A program made the position numbers and the translations under genes. The notes beneath the pieces were generated by a model. The model saw only the letters and a program-made list of their open reading frames with translations. It did not search any database and was not told where the DNA came from. DNA of 64,000 nucleotides from Clostridia bacterium (GTDB lineage: Bacteria > Bacillota > Clostridia > Oscillospirales > CAG-272), in contig JAFQEC010000032.1 of NCBI GenBank assembly GCA_017415805.1, positions 1 to 64,000 on the forward strand. Direction: 5' to 3'. Shown here piece after piece: positions 16,709 through 24,793 of the stretch (position 1 is its first letter; every line of letters begins with the position of its first letter).

Positions 16709-17851
16709 ATGTCAAAATTTGAACTGCTAAAGCAAGAGGGCCGCGCACGGCGCGGTGTCCTGCACACCATACACGGTGACATCCAGACTCCCGTTTTCAT
16801 GAACGTGGGCACGTGTGCCGCCATCAAGGGCGGCGTTTCGACCGTGGAGCTTGAGGAGATCGACTGCCAGGTCGAGCTCTCGAACACCTATCATCTGCAT
16901 CTGCGCCCGGGCGACGGTCTCATCCGCGACATGGGGGGCTTGCACAAATTTATGAACTGGAAGCGCCCGATCCTCACTGACAGCGGCGGATTTCAGGTAT
17001 TTTCGCTCTCACAGCTGCGTAAAATTACCGAAGAGGGCGTGCGCTTTGCCTCGCACATCGACGGCAAGCGTATTTTCATGGGCCCAGAGGAGAGCATGCA
17101 GATCCAATCCAATCTTGCATCCACCATCGCCATGGCGTTTGACGAATGTATTGAAAATCCCGCGCCCTACGACTACGTGAAGGAGTCGATCGCGCGCACC
17201 TACCGCTGGCTTGTGCGCTGTAAGGCCGAAATGGCGCGCCTGAACGCCCTGCCCGATACCATCAACCGCGAGCAGATGCTCTTTGGTATCAATCAAGGCA
17301 GCACCTATGCAGATCTGCGCGTGGAGCACATGAAGCAGATCGCCGAGCTGGATCTGGACGGCTACGCCATCGGCGGCCTTGCCGTGGGTGAAACGGCCGA
17401 CGAAATGTACCGCATCATCGACGCGGTCGAGCCGCATATGCCAAAGGACAAGCCGCGGTATCTCATGGGCGTGGGCACGCCCTGCAATATTCTCGAGGCC
17501 GTGCATCTGGGTGTGGATTTCTTTGACTGTGTGATGCCCAGCCGCAACGCGCGCCACGGAAATCTGTTCACATGGCACGGCAAGATCAATCTACTCAATG
17601 AAAAATACGCGCGAGATCCCCGTCCGCTGGACGAGGGCTGCAATTGCCCCACGTGCCGCAATTACTCGCGTTCCTACATCCGTCACCTCATCAAGGCAAA
17701 GGAGTCGCTTGGCATGCGCTTTGCCGTCACGCACAACCTCTATTTCTACAACGAGCTCACGCGCAGGATGCGTGAGGCGCTGGAGGGCGGATACTTCGAG
17801 AGCTTTTATCAGAAATACCGCAATATTCTGGGCGAGCGCCATCCCGACTAA
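16709..17851 (+). CDS. tgt: tRNA-guanine transglycosylase (queuine/preQ1)
   Basis: Exchanges G34 for preQ1 in GUN anticodon tRNAs, a step of queuosine synthesis. The 380 residues hold the TIM-barrel signature DSGGFQVFS (Asp91), the nucleophile region GVDFFDCVMPSRNARHG, and the zinc site CNCPTC...H at about 311-340. Length is normal. AAAGGA lies upstream of the ATG. In Firmicutes tgt often sits beside queA and yajC; here it is between mutL and tldD, with no other queuosine gene in the window. Confidence 0.97.
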   Translation: MSKFELLKQEGRARRGVLHTIHGDIQTPVFMNVGTCAAIKGGVSTVELEEIDCQVELSNTYHLHLRPGDGLIRDMGGLHKFMNWKRPILTDSGGFQVFSLSQLRKITEEGVRFASHIDGKRIFMGPEESMQIQSNLASTIAMAFDECIENPAPYDYVKESIARTYRWLVRCKAEMARLNALPDTINREQMLFGINQGSTYADLRVEHMKQIAELDLDGYAIGGLAVGETADEMYRIIDAVEPHMPKDKPRYLMGVGTPCNILEAVHLGVDFFDCVMPSRNARHGNLFTWHGKINLLNEKYARDPRPLDEGCNCPTCRNYSRSYIRHLIKAKESLGMRFAVTHNLYFYNELTRRMREALEGGYFESFYQKYRNILGERHPD

Positions 17852-17875
17852 GAGCCTTGCCGAAAAGGAGAAATT

Positions 17876-19258
17876 ATGATCGAAAAACACACCCTCGAGG
17901 AGCTGCTTGGCATCGCGGTGTCCACGGGTGCGGATTTTGCCGAGGTCTTTGCCGAGCACGAGCACTCCAACACCATTCGCCTCGTCGCAGAGAGGATCGA
18001 GTCGATCCGCGATCACGTGCGTGCGGGCGTGGGCATCCGCGCCTTTGTGGGCACCAAGACCTACTATGCCTCGACCTCGGATACCTCGCGTGAGGGGCTG
18101 CTTGCCTGTGCCGCCGCTGTGGCGGGCGCAGTGGGCGACGCCAAGAGCGCGGGCGCGCGCATCACGCTGATGCCCGATGCGATCCCGGACCGTCACGCCA
18201 TTCGCCTGTATCCCGACGACGTGGCAACGCGCGAGAAGGTGGAGCTTTTGCGTGAGGCGTGCACCGCCGCGCGCGAGACCGACGAGCGCATCGCACAGGT
18301 GCAGGGCACGTTCCTGGACGTGGATCGCCGCTTTTTGGTGGCGAACACCGAGGGGCTGTGCCGCACCGACCGCAAGGTGCGCACGCGCATCGCCGTGAGT
18401 GCCGTGGCCTCGGCCGCAGGGGAGAACCAATCGGGCTCGTTTGCACCCGGTGCCGGCATGGGCATGGAGCTTTTTGAGACCGTATCTCCGCGTGCTGTGG
18501 GCAAGCGTGCCGCCGATCAGGCGCTGACCAATCTCGGCGCGGTCTATTGCCCCGCGGGCACGATGACCGTGGCCATCGAAAACGGCTTTGGCGGCGTGAT
18601 CTTCCATGAGGCGTGCGGCCACTCGCTGGAGGCCACGTCCGTGGGTATCGGCGCGTCGCAAATGGCAGGAAAGCTGGGGCAGCAGATTGCAAACCCCAAG
18701 GTGACCGCCATTGACGACGGCACCATCCCCAACGGCTGGGGCTCGTACAGCATCGACGATGAGGGCAACCCCGCACAGCGCAACGTGCTCATTGAGAACG
18801 GCATTTTGAAGGGCTATATGATCGACCGCCTCGGCGCGCGCCGCATGGGGCTTCCCATGACGGGCAACAGCCGCCGCGAGAGCTATACCTACGAGCCCAC
18901 CTCGCGCATGACCAACACTTTTATTGACAACGGCCCCGACAAAAACGAGGATATCATCGCCTCGATCGAATACGGGCTTTACGCCAAGGACATGGGCGGT
19001 GGCTCGGTCAATCCTCTGACGGGCGAATTCAATTTCGCCGTCAAGGAGGGCTACTTGGTGCGCAACGGCAAGATCTGTGAGGCCGTGCGCGGCGCGTCGC
19101 TGATCGGCACGGGCGCGCAGATCCTGCAAGACATTGACATGGTGGGGCAGAACCTCGCCACGGGGCAGGGTATGTGCGGCTCATCCAGCGGCAGCGTGCC
19201 CACCGACGTGGGCCAGCCCCTCATTCGCGTGCGCAAGATCACGGTAGGAGGTCGCTGA
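17876..19258 (+). CDS. tldD: TldD-family metalloprotease subunit
   Basis: Catalytic partner of the TldD/TldE zinc metallopeptidase, which degrades unfolded peptides and in some bacteria matures ribosomal peptides such as microcin B17. The 460 residues contain the HExxxH zinc motif HEACGH at 244-249, preceded by the NGFGGVIF strand, and the C-terminal Cys ligand region near GMCGSSSG. AAAGGAG precedes the ATG. The stop overlaps the tldE start (TGATG), so the two subunits are translationally coupled. No peptide precursor gene is visible nearby. Confidence 0.94.
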   Translation: MIEKHTLEELLGIAVSTGADFAEVFAEHEHSNTIRLVAERIESIRDHVRAGVGIRAFVGTKTYYASTSDTSREGLLACAAAVAGAVGDAKSAGARITLMPDAIPDRHAIRLYPDDVATREKVELLREACTAARETDERIAQVQGTFLDVDRRFLVANTEGLCRTDRKVRTRIAVSAVASAAGENQSGSFAPGAGMGMELFETVSPRAVGKRAADQALTNLGAVYCPAGTMTVAIENGFGGVIFHEACGHSLEATSVGIGASQMAGKLGQQIANPKVTAIDDGTIPNGWGSYSIDDEGNPAQRNVLIENGILKGYMIDRLGARRMGLPMTGNSRRESYTYEPTSRMTNTFIDNGPDKNEDIIASIEYGLYAKDMGGGSVNPLTGEFNFAVKEGYLVRNGKICEAVRGASLIGTGAQILQDIDMVGQNLATGQGMCGSSSGSVPTDVGQPLIRVRKITVGGR

Positions 19259-20595
19259 TGAACTTCGAACAGATCAAAAAAATTTTGTTCCGCGAGGCTA
19301 AAAAAGCAGGCCTTTCGGAGTTTGATGTGTATTTCCGCATGTCGAGCGAGAGCGCGGCAGAGGCACTCAACCGCGAGCTCTCCAGCTTCTCGTCGGGCAC
19401 GGTGGGGGGCGTGTCCTTCCGCTGTACGGTCGACGGGCGCCTTGGAAGCGCCGCAACGCAGTGCTTGCAGGAGGCGGAGCTTTGTGCGCTCGTACCCCGC
19501 GCCGTGGCCAACGCCACGGTGATCGACACCGATGAGCAGCCGATCTTTTTCGAGGGCTCGGCACACTACCAAGCACCGACCGCCGTCCTGCCCGATATCC
19601 CCGATGCGGCTGAGCTGCGCCGCGCGGTGCTCGCACTGCAAGAGGAGCTGTATGCCGCAAGTGACCGCGTCACCGACGGCACGTCCAGTGCCGCAGGGGG
19701 TGCTATGACCGAGGTCTCGATCGCCAATTCCAAGGGGCTTTTGCTCTCGCACCGTATGGGCATGACCTACACCTATGCCGAGGCGGTGGTCAAGGAGGGC
19801 GAGGAGGCCGCGTACGGCACGTCCTTTGGGAAAATGCCCCTCTCGGACGCGTGCGCGCTCTCGCACAAGGCCGTGGACGAGGCCCTCTCCAAGCTGGGCG
19901 CAGGGAACGTGAAAACAGGGAAATACGACGTGATCTTCTCGGCGCGTCAGGTGCGCACGCTGCTCGCGGCCTTCTCGGGCGTGTTCAGCGGCAAGAACGC
20001 CCTGCTCGGTCTTTCCTTGCTCAGGGGCAAGGAGGGCAGTGCGGTGGCCGCCCCGTGTCTGTCGCTTGTGGACGATCCGTTTTACGCCGAGAATACGGTG
20101 CAGCTGCCCTTTGACGCCGAGGGCGTGGCCGTTTTTGAAAAAAAGGTGATCGACAAGGGCGTTTTACAGACGCTGCTCTATGACCTCACCACGGCCAAAA
20201 AGGCAGGATGCGCGACCACGGGCAACGCACAGCGCGGCTCATATGCCGACCCCATTTCGATCGCGCCCTATTGCCTGCGCGTGGAAGGGGGCGTATATAC
20301 GCCCGAGGAGCTGCGCGCGCGGCTTGGTGACGGGTTGTATATCACCGAACTCAAGGGTCTGCACGCAGGCGCGGATGCCGTTACGGGCGATTTTTCGATC
20401 GAGAGCGCGGGCTTTCTGGTAAAGAACGGTGCGCTCGCCGCCCCCGTGCACTCCTTCACAGTCGCGGGCAATTTCTTTGAGCTGCTTCGCGCCGTGGACG
20501 GCGTGGCCGATAACGTGGAAATGGGAATGTCGTCCCTTTCCTGCATCGCCGCACCCGACCTGCTCGTGCGTGGACTTTCGGTCGCGGGCGAATAA
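19258..20595 (+). CDS. tldE: TldE/PmbA-family subunit
   Basis: Non-catalytic partner of TldD; it lacks the HExxxH motif but keeps the same fold. The upstream-open frame begins inside tldD, but the ATG at 19258, overlapping the tldD stop and preceded by AGGAGG, gives the expected MNFEQIKKILFREAKKAGLSEF start and 445 residues. Typical PmbA features are DAVTGDFSIESAGFLVKNG near the C-terminus and MGMSSLSCIAAPDLLVRGLSVAG at the end. It is the last gene of the miaB operon; no terminator hairpin is clear before the next promoter. Confidence 0.92.
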   Translation: MNFEQIKKILFREAKKAGLSEFDVYFRMSSESAAEALNRELSSFSSGTVGGVSFRCTVDGRLGSAATQCLQEAELCALVPRAVANATVIDTDEQPIFFEGSAHYQAPTAVLPDIPDAAELRRAVLALQEELYAASDRVTDGTSSAAGGAMTEVSIANSKGLLLSHRMGMTYTYAEAVVKEGEEAAYGTSFGKMPLSDACALSHKAVDEALSKLGAGNVKTGKYDVIFSARQVRTLLAAFSGVFSGKNALLGLSLLRGKEGSAVAAPCLSLVDDPFYAENTVQLPFDAEGVAVFEKKVIDKGVLQTLLYDLTTAKKAGCATTGNAQRGSYADPISIAPYCLRVEGGVYTPEELRARLGDGLYITELKGLHAGADAVTGDFSIESAGFLVKNGALAAPVHSFTVAGNFFELLRAVDGVADNVEMGMSSLSCIAAPDLLVRGLSVAGE

Positions 20596-20620
20596 TTTGT
20601 AAAAAAAATGATGACAGGAC

Positions 20621-20649
20621 TTGATTGTTTTCGCGTTCTGTTATATAAT
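20621..20649 (+). promoter_or_regulatory. Sigma-A promoter for argS-yebC
   Basis: TTGATT at 20621-20626, 17 bases, TATAAT at 20644-20649; about 30 bases upstream of argS. Confidence 0.88.
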
Positions 20650-20681
20650 GAACTGTCGAAATTTTCTTTAAGAGGAATGTT

Positions 20682-22418
20682 ATGCTGACGATGAAAAAAG
20701 AGATCGCCGCGGCTCTGGCCGACGGGATCGCCAAGCTCGGCGCACCCACCGTGCCCGAGGCCGCGGAAATCGCGGCAATGCTGGAGTATCCGCCAGAGGA
20801 AAGCATGGGCGACCTGGCCCTGCCTTGCTTCAAATTAAGCCGCACCCTGCGGCGCGCCCCCGTGCAGATCGCAGCGGCCTTGGCTGACGCGCTTGCGGAT
20901 GTGGCGTGTGTGCAGAAGGCCGAGGCCGTGAACGGATATTTGAATATCACCATCGCGGGGCAGTACCTGCTCGATCGCGTGCTGGCCGATATTTTTGCCA
21001 AGGGTGAAAAATACGGCGCGAGCGATATGGGCAAGGGCAAGACCGTGGTGCTGGACTACTCCTCGCCCAACGTGGCCAAGCCCTTCCATATCGGGCATCT
21101 CGGCACCACCGTGATCGGTCACTCGCTCAAAAAGCTTCACGAGTTTGCGGGCTACGGTTGCGTGGGCATCAACTACCTCGGTGACTGGGGCACCCAGTTC
21201 GGCAAGCTCATCGTGGCTTACAAGAAGTGGGGCAACCGCGAGATGATCGAGCAGGGGGGAATCGACAAGCTGGTCGAGCTCTACGTGCAGATCAACAACG
21301 CCATCTCGGGCAATGAGGAGAAGTGTATCCCCGCCGATCCCGCACTCGGGGACGAGGCACGCGCCGAGTTCCACAAGCTCGAGCAGGGAGACGAGGAAAA
21401 TCTTGCGCTCTGGCGCTGGTTTATCGACATCAGCCTTGCTGAATATGAAAAGACCTACAAGCAGCTGGGCATTGAGTTTGACAGCTATAAGGGCGAGAGC
21501 TTTTATACCGATAAAATGCCCGCCCAGGTACAAAAGCTGCGCGATCAGGGGCTTCTCAAGATCGACGACGGCGCATCCATCGTGGACCTTGAGCCCTACG
21601 GCATGCCGCCCTGCCTGATCCTCAAGCGCGACGGCTCCACGCTCTATCCCACGCGTGACATCGCCGCCGCGGTCTACCGCAAAGAGACCTATGACTTCGA
21701 CAAGGCCATCTACGTGACCTCGGCAGGGCAGAGCCTGCACTTTGCACAGTGGTTCAAGGTCGTGGAGCTGATGGGCTACGAGTGGTTCGATCAGCTCGTG
21801 CACGTGCCCTACGGCACGGTCAGCATCAACGGCGCCAAGCTCGCCACGCGTACGGGCAACGTGGTGCTGCTCAAGGATCTGTTCAAGGCGGCCATCGACG
21901 AGGTGGCGGCCATTATGGAGCAGAAGAACCCCAATATCGAGAACAAGGCCGAGGTTGCCGAGGCGGTGGGCGTTGGCGCGATCGTGTTCTACTACCTCTC
22001 CAACAGCCGCATCAAGGACATCAATTTCGTGATGGAGGATGCCCTCAATTTTGACGGCAATACGGGCCCCTACGTCCAGTACACCTACGCACGCACCTGC
22101 GCGGTTCTGCGCAAGGCGGGCGAGGACGAGGGGGGCACGCTCAAGATCACCGCGCCCGAGGAGGGCACGCTGCTCAAGACCCTCGCGCGCTTCCCCGAGA
22201 AGGTGCTCTCGGCCATTGCCGATTACGAGCCCTCGGTCATCACGCGCTATATTCTGGAGGTGGCGGCCGCCTTCAATCGCTTCTACCACAGCTGCCCGAT
22301 TCTTGGCAGCGAGGATGCGGACGTGCGCGCCACCCGTGTGGCCATCACCCGTGCGGCAAACATCGTGCTGGGCAACGCCTTCCCGTTGATTTGCCTCAAG
22401 AAAATGGAAAAAATTTAA
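20682..22418 (+). CDS. argS: Arginine--tRNA ligase (class I)
   Basis: Charges tRNA-Arg with arginine. The 578 residues show the ArgRS-specific N-terminal tRNA-contacting domain, the HIGH motif as PFHIGHLG, the KMSKS-equivalent region NGAKLATRTGNVVLL, and the C-terminal DALR anticodon domain (NTGPYVQYTYARTCAVLRK). AAGAGG is upstream of the ATG at 20682; an alternative ATG lies three codons on (20691). yebC follows after 13 bases. No T-box leader is present in the short 5' region. Confidence 0.97.
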   Translation: MLTMKKEIAAALADGIAKLGAPTVPEAAEIAAMLEYPPEESMGDLALPCFKLSRTLRRAPVQIAAALADALADVACVQKAEAVNGYLNITIAGQYLLDRVLADIFAKGEKYGASDMGKGKTVVLDYSSPNVAKPFHIGHLGTTVIGHSLKKLHEFAGYGCVGINYLGDWGTQFGKLIVAYKKWGNREMIEQGGIDKLVELYVQINNAISGNEEKCIPADPALGDEARAEFHKLEQGDEENLALWRWFIDISLAEYEKTYKQLGIEFDSYKGESFYTDKMPAQVQKLRDQGLLKIDDGASIVDLEPYGMPPCLILKRDGSTLYPTRDIAAAVYRKETYDFDKAIYVTSAGQSLHFAQWFKVVELMGYEWFDQLVHVPYGTVSINGAKLATRTGNVVLLKDLFKAAIDEVAAIMEQKNPNIENKAEVAEAVGVGAIVFYYLSNSRIKDINFVMEDALNFDGNTGPYVQYTYARTCAVLRKAGEDEGGTLKITAPEEGTLLKTLARFPEKVLSAIADYEPSVITRYILEVAAAFNRFYHSCPILGSEDADVRATRVAITRAANIVLGNAFPLICLKKMEKI

Positions 22419-22431
22419 GGAGATAACAGGT

Positions 22432-23160
22432 ATGTCGGGACATAGCAAATGGGCCAATATCAAGCATAAGAAGGAAAAGACCGATGCGCAAAAGGCCAAG
22501 GTCTTTACCAAGATCGGCAAGGAGATCGCCGTTGCCGTCAAGGCGGGCGGCGGAGATCCCAATTCCAACTCCAAGCTCCGTGACCTCATTCAGAAGGCCA
22601 AATCCAACAATGTGCCCAACGACAACATTGATCGCATCATCAAAAAGGCGATGGGCAGCACGGGCGAGAACTACGAGGAGGTCACCTACGAGGGCTACGG
22701 CCCCGGCGGTGTGGCCGTGATCGTGGAGACCACCACCGACAACCGCAACCGCACCGCGGGCAACGTGCGCTCTTATTTCAACAAGTATAAGGGCAACATG
22801 GGCACCTCGGGCTGCGTTTCGTTCCTCTTTGAGGACAAGGGTGTCATCATCGTGAGCAATGAGGACGGTGACATCGACGAGGATAAGCTGATGGAGACCG
22901 CACTGGAGTCGGGCGCAGAGGATTTTGCCGCAGGCGAGGGCGTGTTTGAGATCTACACCGTGGTGGACGATCTCTACGCCGTCAAGGAAGCGATCGAGGC
23001 CGCGGGCTATCCCGTTGTCTCGGCCGAGAAGGACAAGATCCCCTCGAACACCGTGACGCTCACGAGCGACGACGACCTCAAATTTATGGGGCTCTTGGTC
23101 GAAATGCTCGAAGAGGACGACGACGTGATGAACGTCTACCACAACTGGGAGAACTGCTGA
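22432..23160 (+). CDS. YebC/PmpR-family protein
   Basis: Conserved 242-residue protein starting MSGHSKWANIKHKKEKTDAQK, the family hallmark. Members were first described as transcriptional regulators; more recent work assigns several a translation role, easing stalling at proline stretches. The three-domain fold and length match the family, with EEVTYEGYGPGGVAVIVE in the middle. AAGGAG precedes the ATG. It is the second gene of the argS unit and is followed by a terminator. Which role applies here cannot be seen from the sequence. Confidence 0.95.
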   Translation: MSGHSKWANIKHKKEKTDAQKAKVFTKIGKEIAVAVKAGGGDPNSNSKLRDLIQKAKSNNVPNDNIDRIIKKAMGSTGENYEEVTYEGYGPGGVAVIVETTTDNRNRTAGNVRSYFNKYKGNMGTSGCVSFLFEDKGVIIVSNEDGDIDEDKLMETALESGAEDFAAGEGVFEIYTVVDDLYAVKEAIEAAGYPVVSAEKDKIPSNTVTLTSDDDLKFMGLLVEMLEEDDDVMNVYHNWENC

Positions 23161-23170
23161 AAAGAAAACG

Positions 23171-23199
23171 ACGGAGAGGCTTGGCTTCTCCGTTTTTTT
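23171..23199 (+). terminator. Rho-independent terminator after yebC
   Basis: 10-bp stem ACGGAGAGGC / GCTTCTCCGT with one G-U wobble, TTG loop and seven T. Confidence 0.9.
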
Positions 23200-23233
23200 G
23201 TTGTCAAAGCCTGCCTTGGTGAAATTTCTCTTT

Positions 23234-23262
23234 TTGCTTTGGTGCAAAATTGCACATATTAA
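23234..23262 (+). promoter_or_regulatory. Probable promoter with operator-like repeat for the flippase
   Basis: TTGCTT at 23234-23239, 17 bases, TATTAA at 23257-23262. The spacer contains the inverted repeat GTGCAA-AA-TTGCAC (23242-23255), which could bind a regulator. The -10 is imperfect, so this is less certain than the other promoters. Confidence 0.55.
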
Positions 23263-23289
23263 TAAAAAATGCATTGCGGGGGAATAGAC

Positions 23290-24717
23290 ATGGCCAAGGA
23301 AGGGAAATTGCTCAAGCACACGGTTCTCATCGGTGCATCCTCGGCGCTTTGCAAGGCAGTTTCCTTCTTTTTACTGCCGCTTTATACGGCAACTTTAAGT
23401 CCTGCGGAATTCGGTGCATCCGATATTCTGGTCAGCACGGCGGTGCTTCTTTTGCCGCTGGTCTCGTGTAACGCGCCCGAGGCGGTCTTTCGCTTCGGCG
23501 CGGGTGAGCACGCGCCGAGCGGCGTGCTTGCTGCGGGCGCGCGGTGCGTGGGGATCGGGCTTTTTGTATTTTTGCTTTTTCTGCCGCTTTTTGGCTTTTC
23601 ACAGGTGCTTCGCCCGTATTTGCTTTATTTGTATTTGTACGTGGCGGCGGCCAATTTACACAGCCTGCTGGCGCATGCGCTGCGCGCGGCAGGGGAGTAC
23701 GGGCTCTATGCCCTTCAGCAGATCTTTTGTGCACTGCTCACGGCGGTGCTCGGCGTTCTGTTTTTGACGGTTCTGCGCCTTGGTGTGCGCGGGTATCTGG
23801 CCTCGGTGCTTGTGGCGGATCTGATCACGGCGATCGTGCTTGCGCTTTGCCTGCGCCCGTGGCGGCTCTTGCAGGGGAACGAGTCACGCCAAGGCCTTGC
23901 GCGTGCGATGCTGCGCTATTCGGTGCCGCTGATCCCCGCATCGGCGCTCTGGTGGGTGATCGCACTCTCGGACCGTTATATTTTACTGAGCTTTCACGGC
24001 GAGGTCGCCACGGGCATCTATGCGGCGGCAGGACGCTTACCGAGCCTTTTGACCTTCGCACTGGGCATCTTTATGGAGGCATGGCAATATGCCGCTATTT
24101 GCGAAAAAAACGAAACGCGCGCCGTGCGCTTTGGCAAAATGTATGCCATGCTCCTGCCGTTTCTGGTGGCACTGTGCGCCGCCTTGATGCTGGCGGCACG
24201 GCCGCTTGTGTGGCTGATCTTTGATGCTGATTATGCCGCTGCCGCGCGTGACGTGCCGCTGTTGCTGCTCGCGGGCTTTTTTGCGGCACTGGCCTCTTTT
24301 TTTGGGAGCGTGTATACCGTAAAGATGCACTCGGGCGCGGTGTTCTGGACGACGCTCGGCGGGGCATTACTCAATCTCGTGCTCAATTTTGCACTGATCC
24401 CGCGTATGGGAACAACGGGTGCCGCACTCGCCACCTGCTTTGCCTATGCCTTGGTTTTTGTGTTGCGTGCATGGCACACGCGCGCGACCATGCCGTTTTA
24501 TCGCTATGCAAAAAAAACCGCCGCCAGCGCGCTTTTGCTGCTCTTTGCCGCGTTGCTTGGTGCACGCGCACGGCTCGGCCCTTTTGCCATCGGCGCTTTG
24601 CTTGCGCCCATACCCTTTTGGCGCGAGGGCATAAATTTGCTTGCTTTCTTGCGAAAACGGCTGGATGGGGTGTTGAAAAAGCGCAAAAAAGCGCGCGGTG
24701 ATATTGACAAAGCGTGA
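23290..24717 (+). CDS. MOP-superfamily oligosaccharide flippase-like membrane protein
   Basis: Integral membrane protein of 475 residues with about 12-14 hydrophobic segments, similar in outline to Wzx/PST polysaccharide flippases that move lipid-linked sugars across the membrane. The N-terminal MAKEGKLLKHTVLIGASSALCKAVSFFLLPLYT and the motif SALWWVIALSDRYILLSFHG are typical of the family. The ATG at 23290 follows GGGGGAA; an in-frame ATG seven codons upstream has no ribosome-binding site. It is a single-gene unit. No glycosyltransferase genes are adjacent, so the substrate is unknown. Its last codons overlap the promoter of the next gene. Confidence 0.85.
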   Translation: MAKEGKLLKHTVLIGASSALCKAVSFFLLPLYTATLSPAEFGASDILVSTAVLLLPLVSCNAPEAVFRFGAGEHAPSGVLAAGARCVGIGLFVFLLFLPLFGFSQVLRPYLLYLYLYVAAANLHSLLAHALRAAGEYGLYALQQIFCALLTAVLGVLFLTVLRLGVRGYLASVLVADLITAIVLALCLRPWRLLQGNESRQGLARAMLRYSVPLIPASALWWVIALSDRYILLSFHGEVATGIYAAAGRLPSLLTFALGIFMEAWQYAAICEKNETRAVRFGKMYAMLLPFLVALCAALMLAARPLVWLIFDADYAAAARDVPLLLLAGFFAALASFFGSVYTVKMHSGAVFWTTLGGALLNLVLNFALIPRMGTTGAALATCFAYALVFVLRAWHTRATMPFYRYAKKTAASALLLLFAALLGARARLGPFAIGALLAPIPFWREGINLLAFLRKRLDGVLKKRKKARGDIDKA

Positions 24718-24732
24718 ATTGTGTCTTATAAT
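24704..24732 (+). promoter_or_regulatory. Sigma-A promoter for the NhaC-type antiporter
   Basis: TTGACA at 24704-24709, 17 bases, TATAAT at 24727-24732; full consensus. The -35 lies inside the end of the flippase gene. Confidence 0.93.
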
Positions 24733-24745
24733 AGAGAAGAAGAAT

Positions 24746-24767
24746 GCGCGACCCGATCGCGCTTTTT
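24746..24767 (+). terminator. Terminator-like hairpin just inside the antiporter leader
   Basis: 6-bp stem GCGCGA / TCGCGC with a 5-base loop followed by five T. It begins only about seven bases after the expected transcription start, so it may serve to end flippase transcripts or to attenuate the new transcript. Confidence 0.5.
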
Positions 24768-24793
24768 CTTTCAAAAAAATAAGGAGAAAAGGT

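Noticed and set aside
17876-20595. TldD/TldE as part of a local RiPP cluster
   Set aside because: The pair is in a housekeeping operon, with no precursor or modifying genes nearby; the pair is common in genomes without such clusters.
20835-22589. Open frame of 584 codons on the minus strand
   Set aside because: Fully antisense to argS and yebC; composition is that of a shadow frame.
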